Notes: generated by a model from the sequence alone, not told the origin. A stretch of DNA of 49,316 nt from Cryptosporangium minutisporangium (GCF_039536245.1 NZ_BAAAYN010000054.1:1-49316), one strand, 5' to 3'; positions 30,548 to 39,051 are shown, counted from the first letter of the stretch. Made by a program: numbers and translations.

Positions 30548-31009
30548 GTGACAGACCGTCCAGACCCCGCTGTCGAAGCCGCCGAAGTCGACGCGTCGGG
30601 CCCGGGAGGCGCCGGTGCGACTCCGGACGACGGCCCGCTGACGCTGCGCGTGGGCGTCCTCGTGCTCTGGATTCAGGCGGTGCTCGTTGCCCTGCTCGCG
30701 GTCGCCGAGATCGTCGGCCTGATCCGCGACGGCACCGACCAGCTCGAGTGGGCGGCCTGGATCATCGCCGGCCCGTTGGTGGCGGCAGGCGCGTTGTTCG
30801 TCGCCGGGCGGCTGCTGGTCCACCGGCGCCTGGCCGGCCGGGGATTGGCCGTCGCGCTCCAGCTGTGCGCGATCCCGGTCGTGTTCTTCATGGTGACCGG
30901 CGACAGCGATACCTGGGTGAAGGTGCTCGGTGGGCTGATCGGTGCGTCGGTCGTCGCCTGCGTCGCGCTCATCGTGGCCCCGGCGTCCCGACAGGCCCTG
31001 AACGCCTGA
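30548..31009 (+). CDS. Four-span hypothetical membrane protein, 153 aa
   Basis: Four hydrophobic segments can be seen: VLVLWIQAVLVALLAVAEIVGL, WAAWIIAGPLVAAGALFVAG, LAVALQLCAIPVVFFMV and VLGGLIGASVVACVALIV, after a hydrophilic start VTDRPDPAVEAAEVDASG. The pattern is that of small actinobacterial integral membrane proteins of unknown function. The GTG at 30548 follows TAGGCT by seven bases without a ribosome-binding site, so transcription is probably leaderless. It is divergent from the lipid kinase and convergent with sigF. Confidence 0.8.
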   Translation: MTDRPDPAVEAAEVDASGPGGAGATPDDGPLTLRVGVLVLWIQAVLVALLAVAEIVGLIRDGTDQLEWAAWIIAGPLVAAGALFVAGRLLVHRRLAGRGLAVALQLCAIPVVFFMVTGDSDTWVKVLGGLIGASVVACVALIVAPASRQALNA

Positions 31010-31041
31010 TCTGCCGGTTACTGGGGGTCACGAAACGGTCA

Positions 31042-32073
31042 CTACTCTGCGTGCCCCAGACCCTCACGCAAGTGTGCCAACGTCCGGCTGAGCAACCGGG
31101 ACACGTGCATCTGTGAGACGCCGATCTCTGCCGCAATTTCCGATTGGGTCATGTTCGCGAAGAATCGGAGCGCGAGGATCTGCCGCTCGCGCGGGGTGAG
31201 CCGGCTGAGCAGCGGCCGCAACGACGCCCGGTGCTCGACGTTCTCCAGTGCGGCCTGCGCATCCCCGGCCGCCGGGTGGGCGGCGCCGCCGGGGGAATCG
31301 TCGGCCAGCTCGACGTCGAGCGAAACGGTCGTGTAGGCGTGCGCGGATCCGATCGCCTCCAGGACCTCTTCCTCGGTCAACTGGGTGTACCCGGCGAGCT
31401 CCGCGATCGTGGGGGACCGAGACAGTCGGCCGAACAGGTCGCCGGTCGCCCGGGAGACCGCCAGCGTGTGCTCCTGCATGCGCCGGGGAACGCGGATCGC
31501 CCAGCCGCGGTCGCGGAAGTGGCGTTTGACTTCGCCGACGACGGTCGGGGTCGCATATGTGGAGAATTCGACCCCGCGTTCGAGGTCGAAGCGGTCCACG
31601 GCCTTGATCAGCCCGATCGTGGCGACCTGGATCAGGTCGTCCATCGGCTCGCCGCGCCCGGCGAACCGCCGCACCAGGTAGTGCGCGAGCGGCAGATGAC
31701 GGCGGACCAGCTCGTCCCGATGCGTCCGCCACTCCGGGCTGCCGGGCACGCAGGCCTGCAGGCGCCGGAACAGCTCATGGGAGGCGTAGCGGTCTCGCTC
31801 CGCCCCGGTGAGCACGACGTCGGACGTGTCGCCGGAGTCGGTCGAGTCGGCCACCGACGCCTGGCGTCGCAGCGGCGCGCGTCGCAGCGGCGGGCGCTCG
31901 TCGGTCGGCCCCTCGTCGGTGGTGCGGTCGTCGACCGGACCGGCCGGAACGGGCACCCGGGACGGGTCGTGCTGGGTCGGTTCGCTCCGTCCGGCCCGAC
32001 GACGGGCTGGACGCACCACCGGGTCCGAGGACGGGTTGCGGCTCGCGGAACCCGGGCGTCTCGCGCTGGTCAC
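31042..32073 (-). CDS. sigF: RNA polymerase sigma factor, SigF/SigB type
   Basis: A 343-residue alternative sigma factor of the group 3 SigB/F/G type used in stress or development. After a 75-residue Arg/Pro-rich extension come region 2 (LPLAHYLVRRFAGRGEPMDDLIQVATIGLIKAVDRFDLERGVEFSTYATPTVVGEVKRHFRDRGWAIRVPRR), region 3 (LFGRLSRSPTIAELAGYTQLTEEEVLEAI) and region 4 (LTPRERQILALRFFANMTQSEIAAEIGVSQMHVSRLLSRTL). It overlaps the anti-sigma gene by GTGA and is translated with it. Such factors are held by RsbW/UsfX-type anti-sigma kinases, encoded directly upstream. Confidence 0.95.
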   Translation of the reverse strand: MTSARRPGSASRNPSSDPVVRPARRRAGRSEPTQHDPSRVPVPAGPVDDRTTDEGPTDERPPLRRAPLRRQASVADSTDSGDTSDVVLTGAERDRYASHELFRRLQACVPGSPEWRTHRDELVRRHLPLAHYLVRRFAGRGEPMDDLIQVATIGLIKAVDRFDLERGVEFSTYATPTVVGEVKRHFRDRGWAIRVPRRMQEHTLAVSRATGDLFGRLSRSPTIAELAGYTQLTEEEVLEAIGSAHAYTTVSLDVELADDSPGGAAHPAAGDAQAALENVEHRASLRPLLSRLTPRERQILALRFFANMTQSEIAAEIGVSQMHVSRLLSRTLAHLREGLGHAE

Positions 32074-32705
32074 GAGGCGCGGCTCCGCCGCTTGACCAGC
32101 CCGATGGTGAGCTGGTCGTTGCTGACCTCGGCGTCCACCTCGCCGGTCAGGGCGGTGAGCACCTGCCAGGCGAACGTGTTCTGCGGGGGCAGACTGCGGC
32201 GGACGCCAGGGAGCGTCACGGTGACGGCGATCTCGTCCGGGGTCAATGTAAAACGGCAGTGCAGTTCCGAGTCGGGGAGCTCTTCGCCGTTCAGCAACAT
32301 CGCGCAGGCCTCGTCGACCGCGATGCGCAGGTCCTCGATCTCGTCGAGCGTGAAGTGCAGGCGGGCGGCGAGACCGGCGGTGGCGGTACGCAGTACGGAG
32401 AGGTACACGCTGTTGGCCGGCAGGGTCAGCAGGACGATGTCCGGGCCGCCCTCCACACGCCCACCCTCCACGCTGCTCAGCCCTTTCGTGGCGCTGGGTT
32501 GGTCCGTGGCGTCGGGCGCGGCCATGCTTCCCGGCCGGTCCGTCGAGCTCGGCGCGGTGGTGAGCCCGGCGGCGGGGTCGCCCGGGGCGCGCGAGCCAGG
32601 GACGTAGCCGGCGATCGGCACGTCCGGAGTGGGTAGTAGAACGCCCGAGCTCGACGCCTGGCCGGCCGCGGCGCCGCCGCGGTGCTGCGCTGCCCTCGCC
32701 TCCAC
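32070..32705 (-). CDS. rsbW: Anti-sigma factor, RsbW-like ATPase
   Basis: A 211-residue protein whose C-terminal 140 residues are a GHKL-type HATPase with LPANSVYLSVLRTATAGLAARLHFTLDEIEDLRIAVDEACAMLL (N-box DEAC) and LTPDEIAVTVTLPG. This is the partner switch that binds SigF and phosphorylates an anti-anti-sigma protein. The N-terminal 75 residues are disordered-looking (Ala, Gly, Pro, Thr). The GTG at 32705 is preceded by GGGGAGGGG. It is co-translated with sigF (GTGA). No anti-anti-sigma gene is in the window. Confidence 0.9.
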   Translation of the reverse strand: MEARAAQHRGGAAAGQASSSGVLLPTPDVPIAGYVPGSRAPGDPAAGLTTAPSSTDRPGSMAAPDATDQPSATKGLSSVEGGRVEGGPDIVLLTLPANSVYLSVLRTATAGLAARLHFTLDEIEDLRIAVDEACAMLLNGEELPDSELHCRFTLTPDEIAVTVTLPGVRRSLPPQNTFAWQVLTALTGEVDAEVSNDQLTIGLVKRRSRAS

Positions 32706-32737
32706 GCCACCCCTCCCCGTGTGCCGTCGGGGGCCGC

Positions 32738-32860
32738 GCCCGACCTTGTCACGGTCGCGCTCTGCGGCGCACTCCCGCGAGCGCGACCATGTGCCCGACC
32801 TTTCCACGGTCGTGCTCCGACCGTGTGTTTGTCGCGCTATGCGGTGTTCCCCCGCCCGCA
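32738..32860. repeat. Diverged tandem repeat upstream of rsbW
   Basis: GCCCGACCTTGTCACGGTCG at 32738 recurs as GCCCGACCTTTCCACGGTCG at 32793, an offset of 55 bases. A second piece, TCGCGCTCTGCGG, recurs as TCGCGCTATGCGG further on. This lies in the promoter region of the rsbW-sigF operon (gap 32706-33043), which holds no gene. Confidence 0.55.
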
Positions 32861-33043
32861 CTTTACGGCCCGGGACGGTCCGAGGGGAGTCCACACGCGA
32901 GTAGCAATCGTGATCGGTGTCGACAGAAGCGCGTGACACGCCCGTAGAGTCTGTTTCCGCGTCGGCGTGTCGCGGATCGGGTCAGCGGCCGGTCGGTCGG
33001 ACGAGTTCGGCGCCGCCGGGGGAGGCCGCGCGTAAAGGAAAGT

Positions 33044-33709
33044 TCACGACCAGCTCGCGGGCAGGTTCCACCGACGTACGACCGGGCGGCCGTGCTCGGT
33101 GTCCAGGACGCTCACGGTCGCGGTGCTCAGCGCGAACAGCCTGCCCTCGGAGGCGGGCAGTCCGAGCCAACGGGCGGTGAGCACCCGCAGGATGTGGCCG
33201 TGCGCGAAGAGGACGACGTGCCCGTCCGGCAGTGCACTCCGCACCCGCTCCAGCACCCGGTCGACGCGGTGGCCCGCCTGTTCGGCGGTCTCCCCGTCGG
33301 GTACTGCGCCGGTCCAGACGGTCCAGCCCGGGTCCTGCTCGCGGATCTGCGGCGTCGTGATGCCCTCGTACCGGCCGTAGTCCACTTCACGCAGGTCGTC
33401 GTCGATCTGCACGGAGATGCCGGCCAGCTCGGCGGTGTGCTTGGCGCGCTTCATCGGGCTGGAGAGGGCGAGCGCCGGTGCTCGGTTCCCGAGCAGCTCC
33501 ACCAGCAGCGGCCGCAGTGCGACGGCTGCGGCCTCGCCGACCTCGGTCAACGGGAGGTCGGTCCGGCTCGTGTGCTGTCCCGACTTCGACCACTCGGTCT
33601 CCCCGTGGCGAACCAGGTAGAGCGCGGAGTGGTCGGACGGAACGGCAGCGTCGGCCGCCTCCACCGAGGCGGAGGCGGCCGACGCCGTGTCGTCCGTGCT
33701 AGGCGTCAC
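33044..33709 (-). CDS. Histidine phosphatase superfamily protein
   Basis: A 221-residue phosphoglycerate-mutase-like phosphatase. The catalytic RHG motif is LYLVRHGETEWS near residues 30-41; Arg/Glu (SSPMKRAKHTAE), Glu in EVDYGRYEGIT and the second His in VVLFAHGHILRVL complete the active site. The substrate is unknown: members act on sugar phosphates, nucleotides or alpha-ribazole phosphate. The GTG start at 33709 overlaps the sodN stop in GTGA, so the protein is co-translated with nickel SOD. The first 27 residues are acidic and Ala/Ser-rich. Confidence 0.9.
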   Translation of the reverse strand: MTPSTDDTASAASASVEAADAAVPSDHSALYLVRHGETEWSKSGQHTSRTDLPLTEVGEAAAVALRPLLVELLGNRAPALALSSPMKRAKHTAELAGISVQIDDDLREVDYGRYEGITTPQIREQDPGWTVWTGAVPDGETAEQAGHRVDRVLERVRSALPDGHVVLFAHGHILRVLTARWLGLPASEGRLFALSTATVSVLDTEHGRPVVRRWNLPASWS

Positions 33710-34110
33710 GCCTTCTTGGTCTCCCAGAAGATCTCGGCGATCTCGTCGATCTTGCCGAGAAGCTGGTCGGCGACCGCGACGTCCAGCGTGCCCTTGCCGC
33801 CGGCTGCGCCGGCCAGCTTGGTGGCCTCGTTGAACAGGGTGTGCAGCTGCGGGTACTTCTCGAAGTGCGGCGGCTTGAAGTAGTCCGTCCACAGCACCCA
33901 CAGGTGGTGCTTGACGAGCTCCGACCGCTGCTCCTTGATGAGGATGGCCCGAGTGCGGAACACCGGGTCCTCGTTGGCCTGGTACTTCTCGATGATCGCC
34001 TTCACCGACTGCGCCTCGATCCGGGCCTGGGCCGGGTCGTAGACGCCGCAGGGCAGGTCGCAGTGGGCATGTGCGACAGTGCGCGGCGCAAGGAAGCGCG
34101 GCAACCGCAT
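33706..34110 (-). CDS. sodN: Nickel superoxide dismutase, precursor
   Basis: A 134-residue precursor. The first 15 residues are the propeptide removed by SodX; the mature protein begins HCDLPCGVYDP, in which His1, Cys2 and Cys6 form the nickel hook. Long helices follow (AIIEKYQANEDPVFRTRAILIKEQRSELVKHHLWVLWTDYFKPPHFEKYP), as in the four-helix bundle of hexameric NiSOD. It disproportionates superoxide in the cytosol. Its expression in Streptomyces rises with nickel. Divergent from sodX, 132 bases away. Its stop overlaps the histidine phosphatase start. Confidence 0.97.
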   Translation of the reverse strand: MRLPRFLAPRTVAHAHCDLPCGVYDPAQARIEAQSVKAIIEKYQANEDPVFRTRAILIKEQRSELVKHHLWVLWTDYFKPPHFEKYPQLHTLFNEATKLAGAAGGKGTLDVAVADQLLGKIDEIAEIFWETKKA

Positions 34111-34242
34111 GGTCTCAGTCCTCCGGTGGGATGATGCGTCCGACGAACGACTACGACCCGAACCCTACTCCCGGTTAAGCGGCGCGCTTTCGACGCGGGC
34201 AGGGTTCCCGGACGGTTCCGAGCGGAAGGCCGGTGGTGACGG

Positions 34243-34638
34243 ATGGCCCAGCCGGGCGCCGCACCCACCCCGTCGGAACCCGGAACGGCAGCGGAGCGGT
34301 CGCTCGGACGCTCGCGGTGGGTGCACATCCTGGTCAGCGGTCCGTCGATGGTGCCGACGTTGAAACACGGCGACCACATCCTGGTGCGCCGGACCGGCCG
34401 CATCCGCGCGGGTGACGTCGTCGTCGGTGCGTTCCCCACCCGCCCTGACCTGCTCGTCGTCAAGCGGGCCGTCCGCCGGGTCGGTGGCGGCTGGTGGCTG
34501 GCGTCGGACAACGAGGCGGTCGCCGACGACTCGCGTCGGTACGGTCCGGCCGAGGTCTACGGGCGCGTTGTGGCACGCTGCTGGCCGCTCCGCCGCATCG
34601 GTATTCTGACCAGGACGGATCTCGCCGAGACCCAGTGA
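34243..34638 (+). CDS. sodX: Nickel-type SOD maturation protease (S26 family)
   Basis: A 131-residue signal-peptidase-like serine protease that removes the SodN propeptide so nickel can bind. The Ser-Lys dyad is Ser35 in VSGPSMVPTLKHGDHILV and Lys74 in LLVVKRAVRR. Unlike signal peptidase it lacks a clear transmembrane anchor, as expected for SodX. The ATG at 34243 follows GGTGGTGACGG. It is divergent from sodN, so both may share nickel-responsive control. Confidence 0.94.
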   Translation: MAQPGAAPTPSEPGTAAERSLGRSRWVHILVSGPSMVPTLKHGDHILVRRTGRIRAGDVVVGAFPTRPDLLVVKRAVRRVGGGWWLASDNEAVADDSRRYGPAEVYGRVVARCWPLRRIGILTRTDLAETQ

Positions 34639-34823
34639 ACAACGCACTGGAGTCCCAGCACGTGGTACACCTGATCGATTCACCCGTGCGAGAATCCTGT
34701 GTTATCTCCGGGCGACCCCCGGGTGACGCGACGCCGCACCCACGACCGTGGGGTCATGCCGCACTGCCGGGCGATGAGCCGTGCTCGTCGTCGCCGCCGC
34801 ACACCCGAAGTCGAGGAGCCCCC

Positions 34824-36023
34824 GTGAGCGCCCTACCCATCGATCCCTCCGCCCCGGAGGACATCGCCGCCGCCCCAGACCCTGTTTTCGCCGCTCACCG
34901 TGGCGGCAAGATGGAGATCGCCGCAACGATCCCGCTCGCCGGCCGCGACGACCTCTCGATCGCGTACACGCCCGGCGTCGCCAGGGTCTGCAGCGCGATC
35001 GCCGCCGAGCCGGCCCTCTTCGACGAGTTCACCTGGGCGTCCCGCACGGTCGCCGTGGTGACCGACGGCACCGCCGTGCTCGGGCTGGGCAACATCGGCC
35101 CCAAAGCGGCGATGCCGGTGATGGAGGGCAAGGCGGTGCTCTTCAAGAAGTTCGGCGGCATCGACGCGATCCCGATCTGCCTCGCGACCACCGATCCCGA
35201 GGAGATCGTCGAGACCGTCGTCCGCCTGGCGCCCTCGTTCGGCGGCATCAATCTGGAGGACATCAGCGCGCCGCGGTGCTTCGCGGTCGAGGCGATGCTG
35301 GCCGAGCGTCTGGACATCCCAGTGTTCCACGACGACCAGCACGGCACCGCGGTCGTCGCCACCGCCGCGCTCCAGAACGCGGCCAGACTCACCGGCCGAG
35401 CGCTCGCTGACCTCCGGGTCGTCGTCTCCGGGGCCGGCGCCGCCGGTGTCGCGGTGACGAAGATGCTGCTCGCCGCTGGTGTCGGTGACATCGCGGTGGC
35501 CGACTCGAAGGGCATCATCCACCTCGGCCGCAGCAACCTCACCCCGGTCAAGAGCGAGCTGGCCGCGATCACCAACAAGAACGGCATCACCGGTTCGCTG
35601 GAGGACGCGCTCAAGGGCGCCGACGTGTTCATCGGGCTCTCCGCCGGCAAGGTGCCCGAGTCGGCGGTGGCGACGATGGCGCCGGACAGCTTCATCTTCG
35701 CGATGGCCAACCCCGACCCCGAGGTGCACCCGGACGTCGCGCACAAGTACGCCGCGGTGGTGGCCACCGGTCGCAGCGACTATCCGAACCAGATCAACAA
35801 CGTGCTCGCGTTCCCGGGCATCTTCCGTGGCGCGCTCGACGTCCGGGCGACCGCGATCACCGAAGGCATGAAGCTGGCGGCCGCGGAGGCGCTCGCTGCG
35901 GTGGTGGCGTCGGAACTGCGCGCCGACCACATCATCCCGAGTCCGTTCGACCCCCGGGTCGCGCCCGCCGTCGCGGCAGCGGTCGCCGCCGCGGCCCGCA
36001 AAGACGGAGTCGCCCGGCTCTGA
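34824..36023 (+). CDS. NAD(P)-dependent malic enzyme
   Basis: A 399-residue short malic enzyme that oxidatively decarboxylates malate to pyruvate. Motifs: IAYTPGVARVCSAIA with the catalytic Tyr, VTDGTAVLGLGNIGPKAAMPVMEGKAVLFKKFGGIDAIPICL with the catalytic Lys, FHDDQHGTAVVATAALQNA (metal-binding Asp), and the Rossmann VVSGAGAAGVAVTKMLL. Length fits the prokaryotic short type without the phosphotransacetylase domain. NAD or NADP preference cannot be read with certainty. The GTG at 34824 follows GAGGAG by five bases. A 185-base gap separates it from sodX. Confidence 0.95.
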   Translation: MSALPIDPSAPEDIAAAPDPVFAAHRGGKMEIAATIPLAGRDDLSIAYTPGVARVCSAIAAEPALFDEFTWASRTVAVVTDGTAVLGLGNIGPKAAMPVMEGKAVLFKKFGGIDAIPICLATTDPEEIVETVVRLAPSFGGINLEDISAPRCFAVEAMLAERLDIPVFHDDQHGTAVVATAALQNAARLTGRALADLRVVVSGAGAAGVAVTKMLLAAGVGDIAVADSKGIIHLGRSNLTPVKSELAAITNKNGITGSLEDALKGADVFIGLSAGKVPESAVATMAPDSFIFAMANPDPEVHPDVAHKYAAVVATGRSDYPNQINNVLAFPGIFRGALDVRATAITEGMKLAAAEALAAVVASELRADHIIPSPFDPRVAPAVAAAVAAAARKDGVARL

Positions 36024-36231
36024 CCGCTGTTGAAGCGCCGCCAGGCGCGGAGTAGTTGCTCGAACCTGGAGCCCGCCCAGAGCGGCGCTGGCTGTCGAGC
36101 GCGAGGCCGCCGCGAACCACTGATCCGCCGTTGTCAGGCGCCGCGCGAGGCAGCTTCCGCTGGGCTCGACCTCGCGGTGGTCTCAATGCCTCGCGCTCGC
36201 CTGTCAGCGTCGTTCTGGGCGGGCCGTGCGC

Positions 36232-36495
36232 TCAGACCCTGGACGTGCGGGTGGGGCGGACGTAGTCGGCACCGTGCCAGACCTTCCCCAGCAGGGTGAC
36301 CACGACGACCAGCCCCACGATGCCGACGTAGTTCCAGGCGCCCAGTGCCTCCAGCGGCGGCACCTCCAGCAGCGTGTAAGCGAGTAGCCACGCCGCACCG
36401 AGGAACGTCAGCCCGCTGGTGAGCGCGCCCAGCCACGGAGGGGACGGCTGGCGTCCGGTCGCGGCGTACGGTCCCTGGTTTCCCGCTGCGGTCAT
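36232..36495 (-). CDS. Two-span hypothetical membrane protein, 87 aa
   Basis: Two hydrophobic segments, LGALTSGLTFLGAAWLLAYTLL and YVGIVGLVVVVTLLGKVW, joined by a short loop with EVPPLEALGAWN. The N-terminus is short and polar (MTAAGNQGPYAATGRQPSPP) and the C-terminus basic. The arrangement is like that of small cell-division-related proteins such as CrgA (cell wall synthesis protein), whose two spans and position near other genes would differ; here CrgA is a possible but unproven identity. It is divergent from alkB across about 208 bases. Confidence 0.6.
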   Translation of the reverse strand: MTAAGNQGPYAATGRQPSPPWLGALTSGLTFLGAAWLLAYTLLEVPPLEALGAWNYVGIVGLVVVVTLLGKVWHGADYVRPTRTSRV

Positions 36496-36583
36496 GGTCC
36501 CTCCGAGGGTGTGGCAGCCGTCACGTGTACCGGAGAGTAGCGCTTGTCGCGGTCAGCGACACAGATCCGGATCGTGACAGTTC

Positions 36584-36612
36584 CGCTGACATTTCCAAGT
36601 CTCTTGTCAGCG
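36584..36612 (+). promoter_or_regulatory. Inverted repeat upstream of alkB
   Basis: CGCTGACA (36584-36591) and TGTCAGCG (36605-36612) are perfectly complementary with a 13-base spacer. Two more GTCAGCG copies are at 36552-36558 and 36636-36642. It lies 92 bases before alkB, in the gap between divergent genes, and suits a TetR-type dimer, encoded just after alkB. Confidence 0.6.
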
Positions 36613-36703
36613 CGGGTGATCGCTGCCACAGTCGAGTCAGCGCTTCGATGCCATTGCACGGTGTCGAGGTCCGGCTCCCGCCTCATCGGAGAGGACCCAC
36701 CAC

Positions 36704-37885
36704 ATGACGACCGAAACCAGCAGAGCCACGTGGCGCGACGGTCGCCGGTACCTGTGGCCGTCGGCCATCATGGTTCCGATCCTTCCGTTCTTGAGCTACG
36801 GGATCGTGTCGCAGACCGGCGTCGAGGGCTGGTGGTGGCTCACGCCCGGCCTGGTCTTCGTCCTGATCCCGCTGGTCGACATGGTCGGCGGTGACGACGT
36901 CGGAAACCCGCCGGAGGACGCCGCGAAGACGCTGCAGGCCGACCGGTACTACCGCTGGCTCACCTACCTCTACCTGCCGCTCCAGCTCGGCGGGCTGGTA
37001 CTCGGGTCCTGGCAGTGGCAACAGGGCGACCTCGGCTGGGTCGGCCTGCTCGGCATCCTGGTCTCGGTCGGCACCGTCAACGGGATCGCGATCAACGCCG
37101 CCCACGAACTCGGCCACAAGCGGGAGAACCTGGAGCGCTGGCTCTCCAAGATCGCGCTCGCGCCGACCGCGTACGGGCACTTCTACGTCGAGCACAACCG
37201 CGGGCACCACACCCGGGTGGCGACGCCGGAGGACCCGGCCAGCTCCCGGCTGGGCGAGACGTTCTGGCGCTTCTGGCCCCGCACGGTGTGGGGCAGCCTG
37301 CAATCGGCGTGGCACCTGGAGAGCAGCCGATTCACGTTACGGAAGCGCAACCCCTGGACCTGGCGCAACGACGTGCTCAACGCCTGGGTGATGACGCTGG
37401 TGCTGTTCGTCGCGCTCACCGTCGCGTTCGGACCCGGGCTGATCCCGTTCCTGATCGCCCAGGCAGTGCTCGGCTTCTCGTTCCTGGAGGTCGTCAACTA
37501 CCTGGAGCATTACGGGCTGCGGCGGGAGCGCGTCGGCTCGCGCTACGAGAAGGTGGACGAGCAGCACAGCTGGAACTCCAACCGGCTGGTCACCAACATG
37601 TTCCTCTACCAACTGCAGCGGCACAGCGACCACCATGCGAACCCGATCCGGCGCTACCAGATCCTCCGCACGTTCGACACCTCGCCGCAGCTTCCGGCGG
37701 GCTATGCCACGATGATCGTCGTGGCGCTCTTCCCTCCGCTCTGGCACCGGATCATGGATCCGCGGGTGATCGCCCACTACGACGGTGACCTCGACCGGGC
37801 CAACCTGCACGCGCCCGCCCGCGCTCGCCTGCTCGCCCGGTACGGCCCCCGGCCCGGCGGTCAGCTCGCGGCGGACACTCCTTGA
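36704..37885 (+). CDS. alkB: Alkane 1-monooxygenase
   Basis: A 393-residue membrane diiron enzyme that hydroxylates the terminal carbon of n-alkanes. The His boxes are all present: HELGHK at 134-139, EHNRGHHTR near 163-171 and LQRHSDHH at about 304-311, with the extra NYLEHYG at 265-271. Hydrophobic segments such as YLWPSAIMVPILPFLSYGIV and TLVLFVALTVAFGPGLIPFLI span the membrane. It needs rubredoxin and rubredoxin reductase; neither gene is adjacent. The gene ends in a TTGA overlap with the TetR gene. Confidence 0.95.
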   Translation: MTTETSRATWRDGRRYLWPSAIMVPILPFLSYGIVSQTGVEGWWWLTPGLVFVLIPLVDMVGGDDVGNPPEDAAKTLQADRYYRWLTYLYLPLQLGGLVLGSWQWQQGDLGWVGLLGILVSVGTVNGIAINAAHELGHKRENLERWLSKIALAPTAYGHFYVEHNRGHHTRVATPEDPASSRLGETFWRFWPRTVWGSLQSAWHLESSRFTLRKRNPWTWRNDVLNAWVMTLVLFVALTVAFGPGLIPFLIAQAVLGFSFLEVVNYLEHYGLRRERVGSRYEKVDEQHSWNSNRLVTNMFLYQLQRHSDHHANPIRRYQILRTFDTSPQLPAGYATMIVVALFPPLWHRIMDPRVIAHYDGDLDRANLHAPARARLLARYGPRPGGQLAADTP

Positions 37886-38523
37886 GTACGGACGAGTTCG
37901 TCGGCGCCGGCTCCTCCGAGGGCCGGCGCCGGTACGTCGAGCGGGCCCGCGCCGGGATGCGCGAGGCCGTGCTCGACGCGGTCGAGGTGCTGGTGCGCGA
38001 CCGAGGCTGGCAACAGACCCGGATGGCGGACGTCGCCGACGCGGCCGGGGTGAGCAGGCAGACCGTCTACCAGCTGTTCGGCTCGCGCGAGGAACTCGCG
38101 CAGCACTACGTGCTCCGGGAGGCCGACCGGTTCCTCGGCACGGTGGAGGACGCGGTCGCGGGCAACGCCGACGACCCCTACGCGGCGGTGGAGGCAGCGC
38201 TCGACGCGTTCCTCACCGGCGCGGCCGACAACCTGATGGTCAAGGCGATCCTCTGCGGTGACGGCAGCAGCGACCTCCTGCCGCTGGTCACCACCCAGAG
38301 CTTGCCGGTCATCGAGGTGGCGAGGGAGCGGCTGATCGCGGTGATCGACGCGCACTGGCCGACGCTCGCCGAGGGCGACGTGCGGGTGTTCGCCGAGACG
38401 ATCGTCCGGCTGGCGATCAGCCACGCCACGGTGGCCAGCGGCGACACGTCGCGCGCGGTACAGGACGTCGCCGTGGTCCTGCGCCCGTTCATCGCCGAGG
38501 TGTTCGCGCAGGCGTCGTCCTAG
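37882..38523 (+). CDS. TetR-family regulator
   Basis: A 213-residue regulator. The N-terminal HTH at residues 25-70 reads GMREAVLDAVEVLVRDRGWQQTRMADVADAAGVSRQTVYQLFGSREELAQHY; the rest is the ligand-binding helical domain. The TTG start at 37882 overlaps the alkB stop (TTGA), so the two are translated together. In rhodococci the gene after alkB-rubredoxin genes is also TetR-like (AlkU), so control of alkB by alkane or fatty-acid intermediates is plausible. Candidate operator: 36584-36612. Confidence 0.92.
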   Translation: MSTDEFVGAGSSEGRRRYVERARAGMREAVLDAVEVLVRDRGWQQTRMADVADAAGVSRQTVYQLFGSREELAQHYVLREADRFLGTVEDAVAGNADDPYAAVEAALDAFLTGAADNLMVKAILCGDGSSDLLPLVTTQSLPVIEVARERLIAVIDAHWPTLAEGDVRVFAETIVRLAISHATVASGDTSRAVQDVAVVLRPFIAEVFAQASS

Positions 38524-38535
38524 CCGTCCGAAGTG

Positions 38536-39051
38536 CTAGCCGTCCGCAAAGCCCGAGCCGTCCGGCCCGCCCCAGCCGTCCGGCGCGAGTCGGCGATAGC
38601 GGCCGTGCGCGAACACCAGCGGGTCGTTCTCGGCGCGCAGCCCGGCCGCGGTGACGCGGCCGGTCACGAACAGGTGGTCCCCGGCCGGACTCACCGACTC
38701 CAGCGCGCAGTCGATCCAGGCGATGACGCCGTCGAGCACCGGAGCGGTGGACATCGGAGCGGGACGCCATCCGACGCCCGCGAATCGGTCGGCTACCGCT
38801 CCGGCGAACCGGTGGGCCAGCGGCTCCTGGTCGACCCCGAGCATGTTCACGCAGAACGCGCCGACCTGCTCGATCGCCGGCCACGACCGCGAGGTCACCG
38901 CGGGGAAGAACCCGACCAGCGGCGGCTCCAGCGAGACCGCGGTGAACGAGTTGATCGACAGCCCGACCGGGCCCGGGACGGTCGCCGCGGTGACGATGAC
39001 GACGCCGGTCGCGAAGTGGCCGAGCACCTGCCGATACGTGTGACGGTTCAC
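38536..39051 (-). CDS. Flavin reductase family protein
   Basis: A 171-residue FMN/FAD-binding protein. Motifs: FATGVVIVTAATVPGPVGLSINSFTAVSLEPPLVGFFPAVTSRSWPAIEQVGAFCVNML, with the conserved flavin-binding NSFTSVSL-type strand and a final GDHLFVTGRV. Such proteins supply reduced flavin to two-component monooxygenases or act as NADH:flavin reductases. Partner unknown. It is convergent with the TetR gene and divergent from the MDR gene. Confidence 0.92.
   Translation of the reverse strand: MNRHTYRQVLGHFATGVVIVTAATVPGPVGLSINSFTAVSLEPPLVGFFPAVTSRSWPAIEQVGAFCVNMLGVDQEPLAHRFAGAVADRFAGVGWRPAPMSTAPVLDGVIAWIDCALESVSPAGDHLFVTGRVTAAGLRAENDPLVFAHGRYRRLAPDGWGGPDGSGFADG

Noticed and set aside
38521-38580. 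Four AGCCGTCCG copies after the TetR gene
   Set aside because: They lie at the end of the flavin reductase gene and reflect a Gly/Pro/Asp-rich C-terminus plus a short duplication; spacing is irregular (16-18).
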